Source: Mumia xiangluensis (lineage in GTDB: Bacteria > Actinomycetota > Actinomycetes > Propionibacteriales > Nocardioidaceae). From it: 64,000 nt of DNA. Positions within the stretch are counted from its first letter, which is position 1; each line of letters opens with the position of its first letter. The stretch spans positions 496,001 through 560,000 of the forward strand of contig NZ_WJYO01000002.1 of NCBI RefSeq assembly GCF_010994095.1, read 5' to 3'. A program made the position numbers and the translations under genes. This document shows positions 27,699 through 37,159 of this stretch, in pieces. The notes under the pieces were generated by a model. It made no database searches. It saw only the letters and a program-made list of their open reading frames with translations, and was not told where the DNA came from.

Positions 27699-28607
27699 GT
27701 GACGGCTCCGCGTCGCCTTCGCACCCGCGCTCGCAACCTCGTGCTCGCCTCGCTCGGTGCCGGAGCGCTGGTCCTCGTCGCAGCCTGCGGGTCCGCGTCC
27801 GACCTCGTCGGCGTCGCAGACCCCTCCCCGACCGAGGCGACGCCCCCGATCCGTACGCTCCCACCGAGCGAGTCCGCGCCGACGCCGTCTGCGACACCGA
27901 CGCCGGTCGTCACGCTCCCCAAGGTCGGGGAGTGCCGCAAGCCCGGCACGGTCGACGCCACGCTGCGCGTCAGCGACGACGACACCGCTCCCGTCGCCTG
28001 CGCGGGGGCGACCGCGCTGACCTACCTCGTACGCACGATGCCGGGGCCGTTGAAGGCGGCGGTCGCCGACTACAACACGACCCGCATCCTCAGGACCGCT
28101 CGCCCGATCTGCGAGAAGGCCGCGATCGGCTACCTCGGCAAGGACCGGCCCACCTACGAGCGCTCGCAGTTCGGCTTCATCGTCGGCGTCCCGAGCGCCG
28201 CGCAGACCGCGGCCGGAGCCGCGTGGATGCGTTGCGACCTCGTGCTCTCGGCGAACGCCAGCAACCTCGCTGCGCTTCCCGGCAAGACGAAGGGCGCGCT
28301 CTCGAGCAAGCAGTCCGGGCGCTACATGCAGTGCGTCCGCGGCGACATCCGCGTCGCGGTCGGCACCGTCGTCTGCTCGACGAAGCACCGGTGGCGCGGG
28401 GTCGACAGCGTCCGCCTCGGCGCCGTCACCGCGAAGTACCCCGGCACGAAGCGCGCTCAGTCGACGATGCGCGACCGCTGCACCACCAGCGTCCGCCGCT
28501 ATCTCGACACCCGTGGATCCTTCGAGTACGGCTACATCTCGCCGAGCAAGGCGTCCTGGCAGCGCGGCGAGCGCTGGGGCGTGTGCTTCGCCAAGACCAA
28601 GAAGTAG
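27699..28607 (+). CDS. septum-formation-family lipoprotein (paralogue 2)
   Basis: 302 residues with an Arg-rich lipoprotein signal (lipobox VAAC, about residues 25-28), a Pro/Thr linker and a cysteine-containing domain colinear with the preceding protein (GECRKPG, APVACAG, ICEKA, MRCDLVL, MQCVRGD, VVCSTKHRWRGV, RCTTS, WGVCF). The GTG at 27699 is preceded by a good GGGAGGA site; longer frames start within the previous gene's end. The tandem pair suggests duplication. Role in the cell envelope is inferred from the export signal. Confidence 0.82.
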   Translation: MTAPRRLRTRARNLVLASLGAGALVLVAACGSASDLVGVADPSPTEATPPIRTLPPSESAPTPSATPTPVVTLPKVGECRKPGTVDATLRVSDDDTAPVACAGATALTYLVRTMPGPLKAAVADYNTTRILRTARPICEKAAIGYLGKDRPTYERSQFGFIVGVPSAAQTAAGAAWMRCDLVLSANASNLAALPGKTKGALSSKQSGRYMQCVRGDIRVAVGTVVCSTKHRWRGVDSVRLGAVTAKYPGTKRAQSTMRDRCTTSVRRYLDTRGSFEYGYISPSKASWQRGERWGVCFAKTKK

Positions 28608-28636
28608 CCCCGCGTCGCTTCCTGGCGAGTGGCCCG

Positions 28637-29554
28637 CTAGAAGCCGAGGCGGCGCAGCTGCTTGGGATCGCGCTGCCAGTCCTTGGCCACCTTGACCCGC
28701 AGGTCGAGGAAGACCGGCGTGCCGAGGATCCGCTCGATCTGGCCGCGCGAGTCCGACCCGATCTGACGGAGCCGTGACCCGCCCTTGCCGATCACGATGC
28801 CCTTCTGGCTGTCGCGCTCCACGAAGATCACCGCGCGGACATCGACGAGCGGCTTGTCCTCGGGGCGGTCCTCGCGAGGAACCATCTCCTCGATCACCAC
28901 GGCGATCGAGTGCGGCAGCTCGTCGCGCACGCCCTCGAGCGACGCCTCGCGGATCACCTCGGCGACCAGCGTCTCCTCCGGCTCGTCGGTCAGCTGGCCG
29001 TCGGGGTAGAGCGCGACCCCCTCCGGCAGCTCGGCGATCAGCAGGTCGCGCAGGTGCTCGACCTGATAACCGGACTTCGCCGACACCGGGACGACGTGCT
29101 TCCACTCGACCCCGAGCTCGTCGCCGGTGGCCGCGATCTCGGCGAGATGCTCGACGAGCCGGTCTGGAGCGACCTTGTCGGTCTTCGTGGCGAGCGCGAT
29201 CATCGGCATCCGCCGGATCTTCGCGAGCTCGCCGATGAGATAGCGGTCGCCGGGGCCGATCTTCTGGTCCGCCGGGAGGCACACGCCGACGACGTCGACC
29301 TCCGCCCACGTGCTGCGGACGAGGTCGTTCAGACGCTCACCGAGCAACGTCCGCGGACGGTGGAGCCCAGGCGTGTCGATCAGGATCAGCTGGGCGTCGG
29401 GGGTGTGCACGAGGCCACGGATCGCGTGGCGCGTGGTCTGGGGCCGCGACGACGTGATCGCGACCTTCTCCCCGACCAGGGCGTTCGTCAGCGTCGACTT
29501 GCCGGCGTTCGGCCGACCGACGAAGCAGGCGAAGCCCGACCTGAAGCCGCTCAC
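28637..29554 (-). CDS. era: GTPase Era
   Basis: Ribosome-assembly GTPase that binds the 3' end of 16S rRNA. 305 residues: G1 GRPNAGKS (about 13-20), G3 DTPG, G4 TKTD (a variant of NKxD), and a C-terminal KH domain with the GKGG loop IVIGKGGSRLRQIG. Start GTG 29554 overlaps the preceding stop by 4 bp. Last gene of the phoH-ybeY-CBS-cdd-era operon, the standard actinobacterial order. Confidence 0.97.
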   Translation of the reverse strand: MSGFRSGFACFVGRPNAGKSTLTNALVGEKVAITSSRPQTTRHAIRGLVHTPDAQLILIDTPGLHRPRTLLGERLNDLVRSTWAEVDVVGVCLPADQKIGPGDRYLIGELAKIRRMPMIALATKTDKVAPDRLVEHLAEIAATGDELGVEWKHVVPVSAKSGYQVEHLRDLLIAELPEGVALYPDGQLTDEPEETLVAEVIREASLEGVRDELPHSIAVVIEEMVPREDRPEDKPLVDVRAVIFVERDSQKGIVIGKGGSRLRQIGSDSRGQIERILGTPVFLDLRVKVAKDWQRDPKQLRRLGF

Positions 29555-29931
29555 GCCTCCACCCGCGCAACCGCGACGCCGTGCGTGTCGGCGAGGAGCA
29601 CCGGAACTCCGGCGCCGGAGAAGTCACGGATGACCTGCCGGTCGTCCTCGCTGACGGCGTCGGCCTCGGTGCTCACGGCAGCCGCCTCGAGCCCGGTCGC
29701 ACCCGACGACACCGCCATCGCGACCGCCAGGCTCAGTGCGGACAGCCGCAGCGTCGGGAGCTCCACCGTCGCCGCGGCGTAGGTCCGGCCGTCGCGGTCG
29801 CGGACCGAGGCGCCTTCGGCCGCACGGGTGCGGGCGCGCGTGGCGCGGGCCAGGGTCAGGATCTTGCGGTCCTCGGGGTCGTCGACGCTGATGGGTTCGG
29901 GTGCCATGCGGTCCAGGGTATCGGCGGTCAT
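29551..29931 (-). CDS. cytidine deaminase-like protein without zinc ligands
   Basis: 126 residues aligning with the cytidine deaminase core: RTRAAEGASVRDRDGRTYAAATVELPTLRLSALSLAVAMAVSSG corresponds in position to the segment that in real deaminases reads C-x-V-E-N...C-A-E. Here the Cys-Ala-Glu is replaced by Ser-Ala-Leu and the later PCGxC by an SEDDRQ-type sequence; no cysteine occurs at all. Catalysis is therefore unlikely. It keeps its operon place between the CBS protein and era and couples to both (TGATG and GTGA overlaps), so it may have a structural or regulatory role. Confidence 0.75.
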   Translation of the reverse strand: MTADTLDRMAPEPISVDDPEDRKILTLARATRARTRAAEGASVRDRDGRTYAAATVELPTLRLSALSLAVAMAVSSGATGLEAAAVSTEADAVSEDDRQVIRDFSGAGVPVLLADTHGVAVARVEA

Positions 29932-31238
29932 CAGTGCGACGCCGACGCGCCGACCGAGTGCTCCGAGCCGCCGTCGAGGTGCTCGCGGCTGACCAGCACG
30001 CTGCCGATGCGGTTGCGACGGCCGATCGGCGCCTCCGCGACGAAGCGCAGGCCGTCGAGCGACAGCTCGCTCCCCGCGATCGGGACCTTGCCGAGGTGCT
30101 TGGCCATCAGCCCGCCGACGGAGTCGACGTCGTCGTCCTCGATCGGAACCCCGAAGAGCTCCTGCAGGTCGTCGACGTCGTAGCGGGCGCTGATGCGCAC
30201 GGAGCCGTTGGCCAGGTGCTCGACGTCGTCCGGCGGGGCGTCGTACTCGTCGGTGATCTCGCCGACGATCTCCTCGAGGATGTCCTCGATCGTGACCATG
30301 CCGGCGGTGCCGCCGTACTCGTCGACGACGATCGCGACGTGGGTGCGGTGGGCCTGCATCTCACGGAGCAGGTCCGCTGCGGGCTTCGAGTCGGGAACGT
30401 AGAGGCAGGGACGCATGACGGACTCGACCCGCTCGGTCGCCTCGGACTCCCGGTTGTCGAAGACGCGCTTGGTGATGTCCTTGAGGTACGCCATGCCGAC
30501 GACGTCGTCGAGGCTGTCGCCCGTCACAGGAATGCGGGAGTAGCCGCTGCGCAGCGCAAGAGACATCGCCTGCCGCAGCTTTTTGGTGCGCTCGACGAAC
30601 ACGACGTCGGTGCGCGGGACCATCACCTCGCGCACGACGGTGTCGCCGAGCTCGAACACGGAGTGGATCATCTGGCGCTCGCCCGACTCGATCAGAGCGC
30701 TCTGCTCAGCGAGGTCCACCATCTCGCGCAGCTCGGCCTCCGACGAGAACGGCCCCTCGCGGAAGCCTCTGCCCGGAGTCAGCGCGTTGCCGATGAGGAT
30801 GAGCAGGCGCGGCACCGGGCCGAGGATGCGGGTGATCGCCGCCAGCGGTGCTGCGGACACCAGCGCGACGCGCTCGGAGTTCTGGCGGCCGAGCGTGCGA
30901 GGGCCGACGCCGATCGCGACGAACGAGACGACGGTCATGACGAGCGTCGCGAGCACGACCTGCAGCCACTGTCCGGCGAAGGCGTGCACGAAGACCACGG
31001 CGACCATCACGACCGCGCCGGTCTCGGACAGGATGCGCAGCAGGAGAGCGGTGTTGATGTACGGGGCGGGATCGCGGACGATCGCCGCCACCTTCGTCGC
31101 ACCCGAGCGCCCCTCGGCGACCAGCTCGTCGGCGCGCGCCTTCGAGAACGTCGAGAGTGCGGCGTCAGCACTGGCGAGCAGACCCGCGAGGAAGACCAGG
31201 ACGATCGCCGTCCCGGTGAGCCACACGTCGACGGTCAT
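29931..31238 (-). CDS. CorC/HlyC-family membrane protein with CBS pair (DUF21-CBS-transporter associated domain)
   Basis: 435 residues. Residues about 5-150: DUF21 membrane domain with 3-4 hydrophobic helices; about 190-320: two CBS motifs ([12 protein letters not shown]..., [21 protein letters not shown]..., [24 protein letters not shown]); end: CorC_HlyC domain. Such proteins are Mg2+/Co2+ efflux or ion-homeostasis factors. The start ATG 31238 overlaps the ybeY stop by 4 bp and is preferred over an upstream GTG-type extension. Constant partner of ybeY and era in actinobacteria. Confidence 0.92.
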   Translation of the reverse strand: MTVDVWLTGTAIVLVFLAGLLASADAALSTFSKARADELVAEGRSGATKVAAIVRDPAPYINTALLLRILSETGAVVMVAVVFVHAFAGQWLQVVLATLVMTVVSFVAIGVGPRTLGRQNSERVALVSAAPLAAITRILGPVPRLLILIGNALTPGRGFREGPFSSEAELREMVDLAEQSALIESGERQMIHSVFELGDTVVREVMVPRTDVVFVERTKKLRQAMSLALRSGYSRIPVTGDSLDDVVGMAYLKDITKRVFDNRESEATERVESVMRPCLYVPDSKPAADLLREMQAHRTHVAIVVDEYGGTAGMVTIEDILEEIVGEITDEYDAPPDDVEHLANGSVRISARYDVDDLQELFGVPIEDDDVDSVGGLMAKHLGKVPIAGSELSLDGLRFVAEAPIGRRNRIGSVLVSREHLDGGSEHSVGASASH

Positions 31239-31741
31239 CGGGACCCAGCCCCCGCCGAGGCGTGTCGGTCGGAGCCGCCGTCGCGCCACCGGCGCAGCAG
31301 CTCGTCCTGCAGGGCGAACATCTCCTGGTGCTCCTCCGGCTCGGCGTGGTCGTAGCCGAGCAGGTGGAGGATGCCGTGCGTCGTCAGCAGCTCGAGGTGG
31401 TCACGCAGGACCAGACCCTCGGACTCGGCGTCCTTCTGCGCGACCTCCGGGCAGAGCACCATGTCGCCGAGGTAGCCCTCCTCGGCCTCGAGCTCGTCGG
31501 TGCCGGGACGGAGCTCGTCCATCGGGAAGGACAGGACGTCGGTGGGGCCCTTCTTGTCCATCCACTTCTCGTTGTACTCGGTCATCGTGGGCGGGTCGAC
31601 GACGATCATCGTCATCTCCGTCGCCGGAGCCAGCCGCATCTCCTCCATGACGAACTGGGCCAGGCGGGTCAACCGCGCCACGTCGACGGCGGCCCCGTCG
31701 GGGTCGAGGTAGCTCGACTCATCGAGAACGTCGACGTTCAT
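31235..31741 (-). CDS. ybeY: endoribonuclease YbeY (rRNA maturation)
   Basis: 168-residue metalloendonuclease for 16S rRNA 3'-end processing and 70S quality control. The zinc motif HGILHLLGYDH (H-x3-H-x5-H) is intact at about residues 121-131, with the conserved TDVLSFPMDE upstream. Starts inside the 3' end of phoH (23-bp overlap) and overlaps the next gene by 4 bp. Confidence 0.97.
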   Translation of the reverse strand: MNVDVLDESSYLDPDGAAVDVARLTRLAQFVMEEMRLAPATEMTMIVVDPPTMTEYNEKWMDKKGPTDVLSFPMDELRPGTDELEAEEGYLGDMVLCPEVAQKDAESEGLVLRDHLELLTTHGILHLLGYDHAEPEEHQEMFALQDELLRRWRDGGSDRHASAGAGSR

Positions 31742-32714
31742 GCCCCTCGCCCTCGCCCTCGTACTCGTCGTACGCGGCCACGATCCGCCCGACCAGCTTG
31801 TGCCGGACGACGTCGGCCGACGTCAGCTGCGGGAACGAGATGTCGCGCACCCCGTCGAGGATCTCGCGTACGACGCGGAGGCCGCTGCGTTGACCGCCCG
31901 GGAGGTCGATCTGGGTGATGTCGCCCGTGACGACCATCTTGGAGCCGAACCCGAGCCGGGTGAGGAACATCTTCATCTGCTCGGGCGAGGTGTTCTGGGC
32001 CTCGTCGAGGATGATGAACGCGTCGTTGAGCGTGCGGCCACGCATGTAGGCCAGCGGCGCGACCTCGATCGTCCCCGCCGCGAGCAGCTTGGGGATCGTC
32101 TCGGGGTCGAGCATGTCGTGCAGCGCGTCGTACAGCGGGCGCAGGTAGGGGTCGATCTTCTCGCTCAGCGTGCCGGGCAGGAAGCCGAGGTTCTCGCCGG
32201 CCTCGACCGCCGGACGCGTCAGGATGATCCGGGTGACGTCCTTGGCCTGCAGGGCCTGCACGGCCTTGGCCATCGCGAGGTACGTCTTGCCGGTGCCGGC
32301 GGGACCGATGCCGAAGACGATGGTGTGCTTGTCGATCGCGTCGACGTAGCGCTTCTGGTTCAGCGTCTTCGGGCGGATCGTCCGGCCGCGGTTGGACAGG
32401 ATGTTGAGGCTCAGCACATCGGCCGGGCGCTCCTCGGTCTCGGTCCGCAGGATGGTGATGCTCCGCTCGATGGTCTCGGTCGTCAGACCTTGACCCGTGC
32501 GGATCATCGTGACGAGCTCCTCGAGGAGACGCTCGACCAGGGCCGACTCTGCGGCCGTCGCGCGGATCGTGACCTGGTTGCCCCGGACATGGATGTCGGC
32601 GTCGAAACTCGACTCGACCAGGCGGAGGAACTCGTCCGCGGGACCGAGCAACGAGACCATCGGGATGCTCGCCGGGATCGTCACGGTGTGCTGCAGCGGT
32701 TCAGGTGTACTCAT
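31719..32714 (-). CDS. phoH: PhoH-family ATPase (YbeZ)
   Basis: 331 residues. N-terminal KH-like region, then a P-loop ATPase: Walker A GPAGTGKT (about 138-145), Walker B FIILDEAQNTS, and the conserved VVTGDITQIDLP. YbeZ works with YbeY in RNA metabolism. The Asp/Glu/Arg-rich C-terminus overlaps the ybeY start. It starts the operon; the 127 bp upstream to dnaJ likely contains its promoter, though I see no strong match. In many actinobacteria rsmE lies in this gap and is absent here. Confidence 0.96.
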   Translation of the reverse strand: MSTPEPLQHTVTIPASIPMVSLLGPADEFLRLVESSFDADIHVRGNQVTIRATAAESALVERLLEELVTMIRTGQGLTTETIERSITILRTETEERPADVLSLNILSNRGRTIRPKTLNQKRYVDAIDKHTIVFGIGPAGTGKTYLAMAKAVQALQAKDVTRIILTRPAVEAGENLGFLPGTLSEKIDPYLRPLYDALHDMLDPETIPKLLAAGTIEVAPLAYMRGRTLNDAFIILDEAQNTSPEQMKMFLTRLGFGSKMVVTGDITQIDLPGGQRSGLRVVREILDGVRDISFPQLTSADVVRHKLVGRIVAAYDEYEGEGEGHERRRSR

Positions 32715-32841
32715 CGGCGCCCCCGAGGAGGCAGTTCTCCTTCACGTCGTACGGACCCCTCCATCGTAGGCGGGACCAGGGACACGGTGCGAGCGTGATT
32801 CAGCGCCCACCCCCGTCGTACGCGTCCCTCGGTCGCCACGA

Positions 32842-33984
32842 TCAGCGGAAAGCGTCCCGGATACGGCCGAAGACCCCGCGGTGCGGGGCCGCGAACTCCG
32901 CCTCGACCCGTTCCTCACCGCGCTCGGTCGCCAGCTGGCCGAGCAGCTCGCGCTGGCGCTCGTCGAGCTTGGTCGGAGTCTCCACGACGACGCGTACGAG
33001 GAGGTCTCCACGACCGACGCCGCGCAGGTGCGGGACGCCGCGACCACGGATCGTGACCGTCTCGCCGGACTGCGTGCCCGGTGCGATGTCGAAGGCGATC
33101 GTCGCGTCGGCCGCGTCGACACCGGTGTCGGCCTCGAGCGTCGGCAGGTCGATCTGGGTGCCGAGCGCCGCGGCGGTCATCGGGACCCGCACGTCGCAGT
33201 ACAGGTCGTCGTCCGAGCGGGTGTAGACGTCGTGGGGCTCGACCTCGACCTCGACGTACAGGTCGGCGGCCGGGCCACCGCCAGGGCCGACCTCGCCCTC
33301 GCCCGTGAGCTGGATGCGGGTGCCGGTGTCGACGCCGCCGGGGACCTTGATGGTCAGCGTGCGGCGACTGCGGACGCGGCCGTCACCCGCACACTCCTCG
33401 CACGGGTTGACGATGACGCTGCCGAAGCCCTGGCAGGTCGGGCACTGGCGTGCCGTGCGGATGTCACCGAGGAACGAGCGCTGGACGTGCTGGACCTCAC
33501 CGCGGCCGCGGCACGTCTGGCAGGTCACCGGCTCGGCGCCGTCGGCGGACCCGTTGCCGTGGCACGTCGCGCAGACGACCGCGGTGTCGACCTTGAGCTC
33601 GCGCGTCGTGCCGAACGCCGCCTCGGCGAGCGTGACGCTGATGCGGATGAGCGCGTCGTTGCCCCGGCGCGTACGGCCGCGGGGGCCGCGCTGCGTCTGC
33701 TGGCCGAAGAACGCGTCCATGATGTCGCTGAACGAGAAGCCGGCACCGAACCCACCGCCGCCCGCGTTGCTCAGCGGGTCGCCGCCACGGTCGTAGAACG
33801 ATCGCTTCTCGGGGTCCGAGAGCACCTCGTACGCGACGGTGACGGTCTTGAACCGCTCCTGCGCCTCGGGATCGGGGTTGACGTCCGGGTGCAGCGCGCG
33901 CGCCAGCTTGCGGTACGCCTTCTTGATCTCCTCGGGGCTCGCGTCACGGCTGACACCGAGAATCTCGTAGTAGTCCTGGCTCAT
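32842..33984 (-). CDS. dnaJ: chaperone protein DnaJ (type I)
   Basis: 380-residue Hsp40 co-chaperone of DnaK. J domain residues 1-70 with HPD, Gly/Phe linker ([19 protein letters not shown]), zinc finger with four C-x2-C-x-G repeats ([32 protein letters not shown]), and C-terminal substrate-binding domains. Start ATG 33984 with GGAAGCGGAGA upstream. Follows hrcA by 106 bp, so it is the HrcA-linked DnaJ (DnaJ2) common in actinobacteria. Confidence 0.97.
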   Translation of the reverse strand: MSQDYYEILGVSRDASPEEIKKAYRKLARALHPDVNPDPEAQERFKTVTVAYEVLSDPEKRSFYDRGGDPLSNAGGGGFGAGFSFSDIMDAFFGQQTQRGPRGRTRRGNDALIRISVTLAEAAFGTTRELKVDTAVVCATCHGNGSADGAEPVTCQTCRGRGEVQHVQRSFLGDIRTARQCPTCQGFGSVIVNPCEECAGDGRVRSRRTLTIKVPGGVDTGTRIQLTGEGEVGPGGGPAADLYVEVEVEPHDVYTRSDDDLYCDVRVPMTAAALGTQIDLPTLEADTGVDAADATIAFDIAPGTQSGETVTIRGRGVPHLRGVGRGDLLVRVVVETPTKLDERQRELLGQLATERGEERVEAEFAAPHRGVFGRIRDAFR

Positions 33985-34014
33985 TCTCCGCTTCCTTTGC
34001 ATGCGCACTGCGGG

Positions 34015-34070
34015 ACCTCGCTGCGGCACACCTCGTACTTCGGCGTACCTCCGCTGCGGTTCCTCGTACT
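34015..34070. repeat. imperfect direct repeat in the hrcA-dnaJ gap
   Basis: Two copies of an about 24-bp unit ACCTC(C)GCTGCGG...CCTCGTACT at 34015-34039 and 34047-34070. It resembles the dispersed extragenic repeats of high-GC actinobacteria. It would be transcribed in the leader of dnaJ. Confidence 0.55.
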
Positions 34071-34090
34071 CATGCGTCCTTGTCTGTCTC

Positions 34091-35122
34091 TCAGTCGCTG
34101 AGGGTCTGGCCGACGTAACGGGCGACGGCGCGAACCGCCGCCATCGTGCCGGGGTAGTCCATGCGGGTGGGGCCGACGACCCCGAGGGTGGCGAGCGGCT
34201 CGGCGCTGCTGCCGTAGGGGGTGGCGACGAGCGAGGTCGCCGAGAGCTCCTCGTACGGGACCTCCGCGCCGATGCGGACGGTCAGCATGCTCGGCGAGGT
34301 CGCCTCGCCGAGGAGCTTGAGCAGCACCACGTGCTCCTCGAGCGCCTCGAGAACCGGCTTGATCGACGTGTCGAAGTCGGCACCGAAGCGTGCGAGGTTG
34401 GCAGCGCCACCGACGGCGACGCGCTCGTCCGCGCGCTCGTCGGAGAATGCCCGGGTCAAGGTGGCGACGACCGCGGTGGCGATCGGCTGCTCCTCGGGGC
34501 GGAACGTGGTGATGAGATCGGCGACGCCGGCGGACGCGTCCGGCAGGCGTTGTCCGACCGCGGCGCCGATGACCTTGCCACGCAGCTCGGCGAGCAGCAG
34601 GTCGGTCGGCTCCTCGGGGAGCTCCACGATGCGCTGGTCGACGCGTCCCGAGGAGGTGATGAGCACCACGAGGATGCGGCCACGCTCCATCGGCACCAGC
34701 TCGACGTGGCGGACCGTGGAGCGGGTCAGGGTGGGGTACTGGACGAGCGCGACCTGGTGGGTGAGCTGTGACAGCAGGCGCACGCTGCGCTGCACGACGT
34801 CGTCGACGTCGACGGCACCGTCGAGGAAGGACTCGATGGCGCGACGCTCGGGCGTGCTCAGGCGGCGCACGGACGCCAGCCGGTCGACGAACAGCCGGTA
34901 GCCCTTGTCCGTCGGGATCCTGCCGGCGCTGGTGTGCGGCTGGGCGATGAACCCGTGCTCCTCGAGGATCGCCATGTCGTTGCGCACCGTCGCCGGCGAG
35001 ACGCCGAGCGAGTGACGGTCGACCAGCGCGCGGGAACCGACCGGCTCCTGCGTCGCGACGTAGTCCTCGACGATGGCGCGCAGCACGGCCAGCTTGCGCT
35101 CGTCGAGCACGACCTCTGCCAC
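34091..35122 (-). CDS. hrcA: heat-inducible transcription repressor HrcA
   Basis: 343-residue repressor of CIRCE-controlled chaperone genes. Residues about 5-75 are the winged helix ([27 protein letters not shown]... [40 protein letters not shown]), followed by the GAF-like and dimerisation domains. Start GTG 35122 has GAGGAGG upstream; extending to 35224 would read through the CIRCE element. Autoregulated by the CIRCE copy 26 bp upstream. Confidence 0.97.
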   Translation of the reverse strand: MAEVVLDERKLAVLRAIVEDYVATQEPVGSRALVDRHSLGVSPATVRNDMAILEEHGFIAQPHTSAGRIPTDKGYRLFVDRLASVRRLSTPERRAIESFLDGAVDVDDVVQRSVRLLSQLTHQVALVQYPTLTRSTVRHVELVPMERGRILVVLITSSGRVDQRIVELPEEPTDLLLAELRGKVIGAAVGQRLPDASAGVADLITTFRPEEQPIATAVVATLTRAFSDERADERVAVGGAANLARFGADFDTSIKPVLEALEEHVVLLKLLGEATSPSMLTVRIGAEVPYEELSATSLVATPYGSSAEPLATLGVVGPTRMDYPGTMAAVRAVARYVGQTLSD

Positions 35123-35147
35123 GGTCCCTCCTCGCCAACGTGGTCCT

Positions 35148-35174
35148 CTGGCACTCACGCGCCCTGAGTGCCAG
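35148..35174. promoter_or_regulatory. CIRCE operator
   Basis: CTGGCACTC-N9-GAGTGCCAG, a perfect 9-bp inverted repeat with a 9-nt spacer, the canonical HrcA binding site, 26 bp upstream of the hrcA start. It also lies 55 bp before the -10 box of the divergent DUF3097 gene. Confidence 0.95.
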
Positions 35175-35241
35175 TCTAGCCAGCCGCTCCAGCGGCGTGT
35201 GGCCGCCGCCCCGAGGTGTCTCACCCGCTAGTTTGCTGCTC

Positions 35242-36087
35242 GTGGCTCATGACCGATATGGATCCGACGTCCTGTCCGGCGACTGGCGCGTGCCGAAGCG
35301 CGGGCGCTCCACCGAGGTGGAGGCCGAGATCGGCATGGTCGTCGAGGAGGTCGAGACCGACTTCTGCGGCGCGATCATCCGCACAGACCGGGATCTCGGG
35401 ACGGTCGACCTCGAGGACCGCCGCGGCAAGCGCCGTACGTTCCTGCTCGGCCCCGGCTTCCTCCTGGAGGGCAAGCCGGTGGTCCTCAACGCACCCGTAC
35501 GCCGTGCCGCTCCCGCCCGCCCGACGCACACCGCGTCAGGTTCGGTCGCCGTCCCCGACGCGCCGGCGCGGGTCGCCCGAGCCAGCCGGATCTACGTCGA
35601 GGGCCGCCACGACGCCGAGCTCGTCGAGAAGGTGTGGGGCGACGACCTGCGGGTCGAGGGGGTTGCCGTCGAGTACCTCGAAGGCGTGGACGACCTGCCG
35701 TCGGTGGTGGCGCAGTTCAAGCCCGGTCCGGGGCGCGATCTGGGCGTGCTGGTGGACCACCTCGTCCCCGGCTCCAAGGAGTCACGGATCGCGGCATCGG
35801 TCCTGCGAGGCCCGTACAAGGAGCACGTCCTCGTCGTCGGACACCCGTACGTCGACATCTGGCAGGGCGTGAAGCCGGAACGCCTCGGCCTCGCTGAGTG
35901 GCCGGTGATCCCCCGCAGCATGTCGTGGAAGCACGGCATCTGCCAGGCGCTCGGCTGGCCGCACCGCAACCAGGCCGACATCGCCCACGCGTGGAAGCGC
36001 ATCCTCGGCTCCGTCCGCTCGTACGCCGACCTCGAGCCGGCGCTGCTCGGACGGGTCGAGGAGCTGATCGACTTCGTCACGCGCTGA
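35242..36087 (+). CDS. DUF3097 family protein, possible Toprim-like nuclease or RNA-binding protein
   Basis: 281 residues, an actinobacteria-specific family of unknown function. After an N-terminal beta-rich part, residues about 112-175 read RIYVEGRHDAELVEKVWG... LGVLVDHLVPGSKESRIA. The hydrophobic strand ending VEGRHD and the later VDHL strand look like the first and second acidic motifs of a Toprim domain; this is my inference. Start GTG 35242 with TAGTTT 7 nt upstream (leaderless). Divergent from hrcA and close enough to share the CIRCE region. Confidence 0.78.
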   Translation: MAHDRYGSDVLSGDWRVPKRGRSTEVEAEIGMVVEEVETDFCGAIIRTDRDLGTVDLEDRRGKRRTFLLGPGFLLEGKPVVLNAPVRRAAPARPTHTASGSVAVPDAPARVARASRIYVEGRHDAELVEKVWGDDLRVEGVAVEYLEGVDDLPSVVAQFKPGPGRDLGVLVDHLVPGSKESRIAASVLRGPYKEHVLVVGHPYVDIWQGVKPERLGLAEWPVIPRSMSWKHGICQALGWPHRNQADIAHAWKRILGSVRSYADLEPALLGRVEELIDFVTR

Positions 36088-36115
36088 GCCCGCTGGTCGA
36101 GACGCCGATCACGAC

Positions 36116-37159
36116 CTACGGGGCATCCCCGCGGATCCGCCAGAAGCAGAGGCCTCCGAGCCCGAGCGCCAGCACGAGGAGCAACGCCGACTCCCGCCAC
36201 TGCAACGTCCAGAAGCTGCTGGTGGGGTGGAAGGTGACCTGCTGCTCGTAGCCCTCGTCCGCCAGCCGCTCGAAGCACGCCTCCCGCGCCCCTGCCTGAG
36301 CTCTCTCCCCCGGCGGCGGCCCACCGCAGTCGGCCACCCAGGCGGGCAGCGTCCGCATCCGTTCTCCGTCGGCGTCGAGCGTGAGGTTGGACAGCTCCCA
36401 CTCACCCGTCTCGGCCGTGTCGACCTGGATCTGCATCACGTTCTCGATGGTGTCCGCGTCGCCGCTGATCATCAGCCCCACGAGATTCTCCTCGGTGATG
36501 GGCGTCGTGATGGTCTCGGGCTCGGCGAGCTGGGAGCGCACCATGCTCACGACGAGCAGCTGGGTGGCGACGACGAGCACGAGGGTCACCGCCATCGCCG
36601 CGACCGTACGCCGGATCACGAGACCGGCCAGCACGCCGAACGCGAGCGCCAGCAGCGCGTACGCGACAGGAACGGTGCCCCGAGCGCCGAAGAGCGCCGG
36701 CTCGATACGCGACACCATGAAGGGTCCCGTCCCCTCGCCGGCCGCGATCGCACGCTCGATGGGGCCGGCCCACCACGTCAGCGCCCACGACAGCAGGCCC
36801 GCCACCGTCGCGGTGACAGCGGCCGCGCCGAGGAGCTTGAACGCGAGCCAGCGCGTCCGAGTGACCGACTGGCTCCACACGAGCCGGTGCGTCCGCGCCT
36901 CGAGCTCGCGCGCCACCATCGGGGCTCCCCAGAACGCGCCCACCACGAGCGGCAGGGCGTACGCCGTCGCGATGCCCGCGTAGTAGAGCGTGACCTTGAA
37001 CGTGTCGGCGCTCAGTCCGGTGAGGAACGATCTCGCGCCGTCCTCCGCCGCATCCACCAGCGACGGGCCGGTGACGGCCAGCGCCACGAGCAGCAGGGCG
37101 ACGGCCGCCGCGACCGGGACTGCCTGAAGGCGCAGCTGGCGCCACGTGAGCCAGATCAT
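36116..37159 (-). CDS. ABC-2 type transporter permease of the YtrA-linked operon
   Basis: 347 residues with about six transmembrane segments: helix near the N-terminus (LQAVPVAAAVALLLVALAV), central ones around 60-80, 115-130, 170-210, and one before the C-terminus. The region between about 215 and 310 is outside and contains cysteines. Together with the ATPase upstream (4-bp overlap) it forms an ABC exporter of the YtrBC / bacitracin-resistance type. Substrate unknown; related operons respond to cell-wall antibiotics. Confidence 0.85.
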   Translation of the reverse strand: MIWLTWRQLRLQAVPVAAAVALLLVALAVTGPSLVDAAEDGARSFLTGLSADTFKVTLYYAGIATAYALPLVVGAFWGAPMVARELEARTHRLVWSQSVTRTRWLAFKLLGAAAVTATVAGLLSWALTWWAGPIERAIAAGEGTGPFMVSRIEPALFGARGTVPVAYALLALAFGVLAGLVIRRTVAAMAVTLVLVVATQLLVVSMVRSQLAEPETITTPITEENLVGLMISGDADTIENVMQIQVDTAETGEWELSNLTLDADGERMRTLPAWVADCGGPPPGERAQAGAREACFERLADEGYEQQVTFHPTSSFWTLQWRESALLLVLALGLGGLCFWRIRGDAP

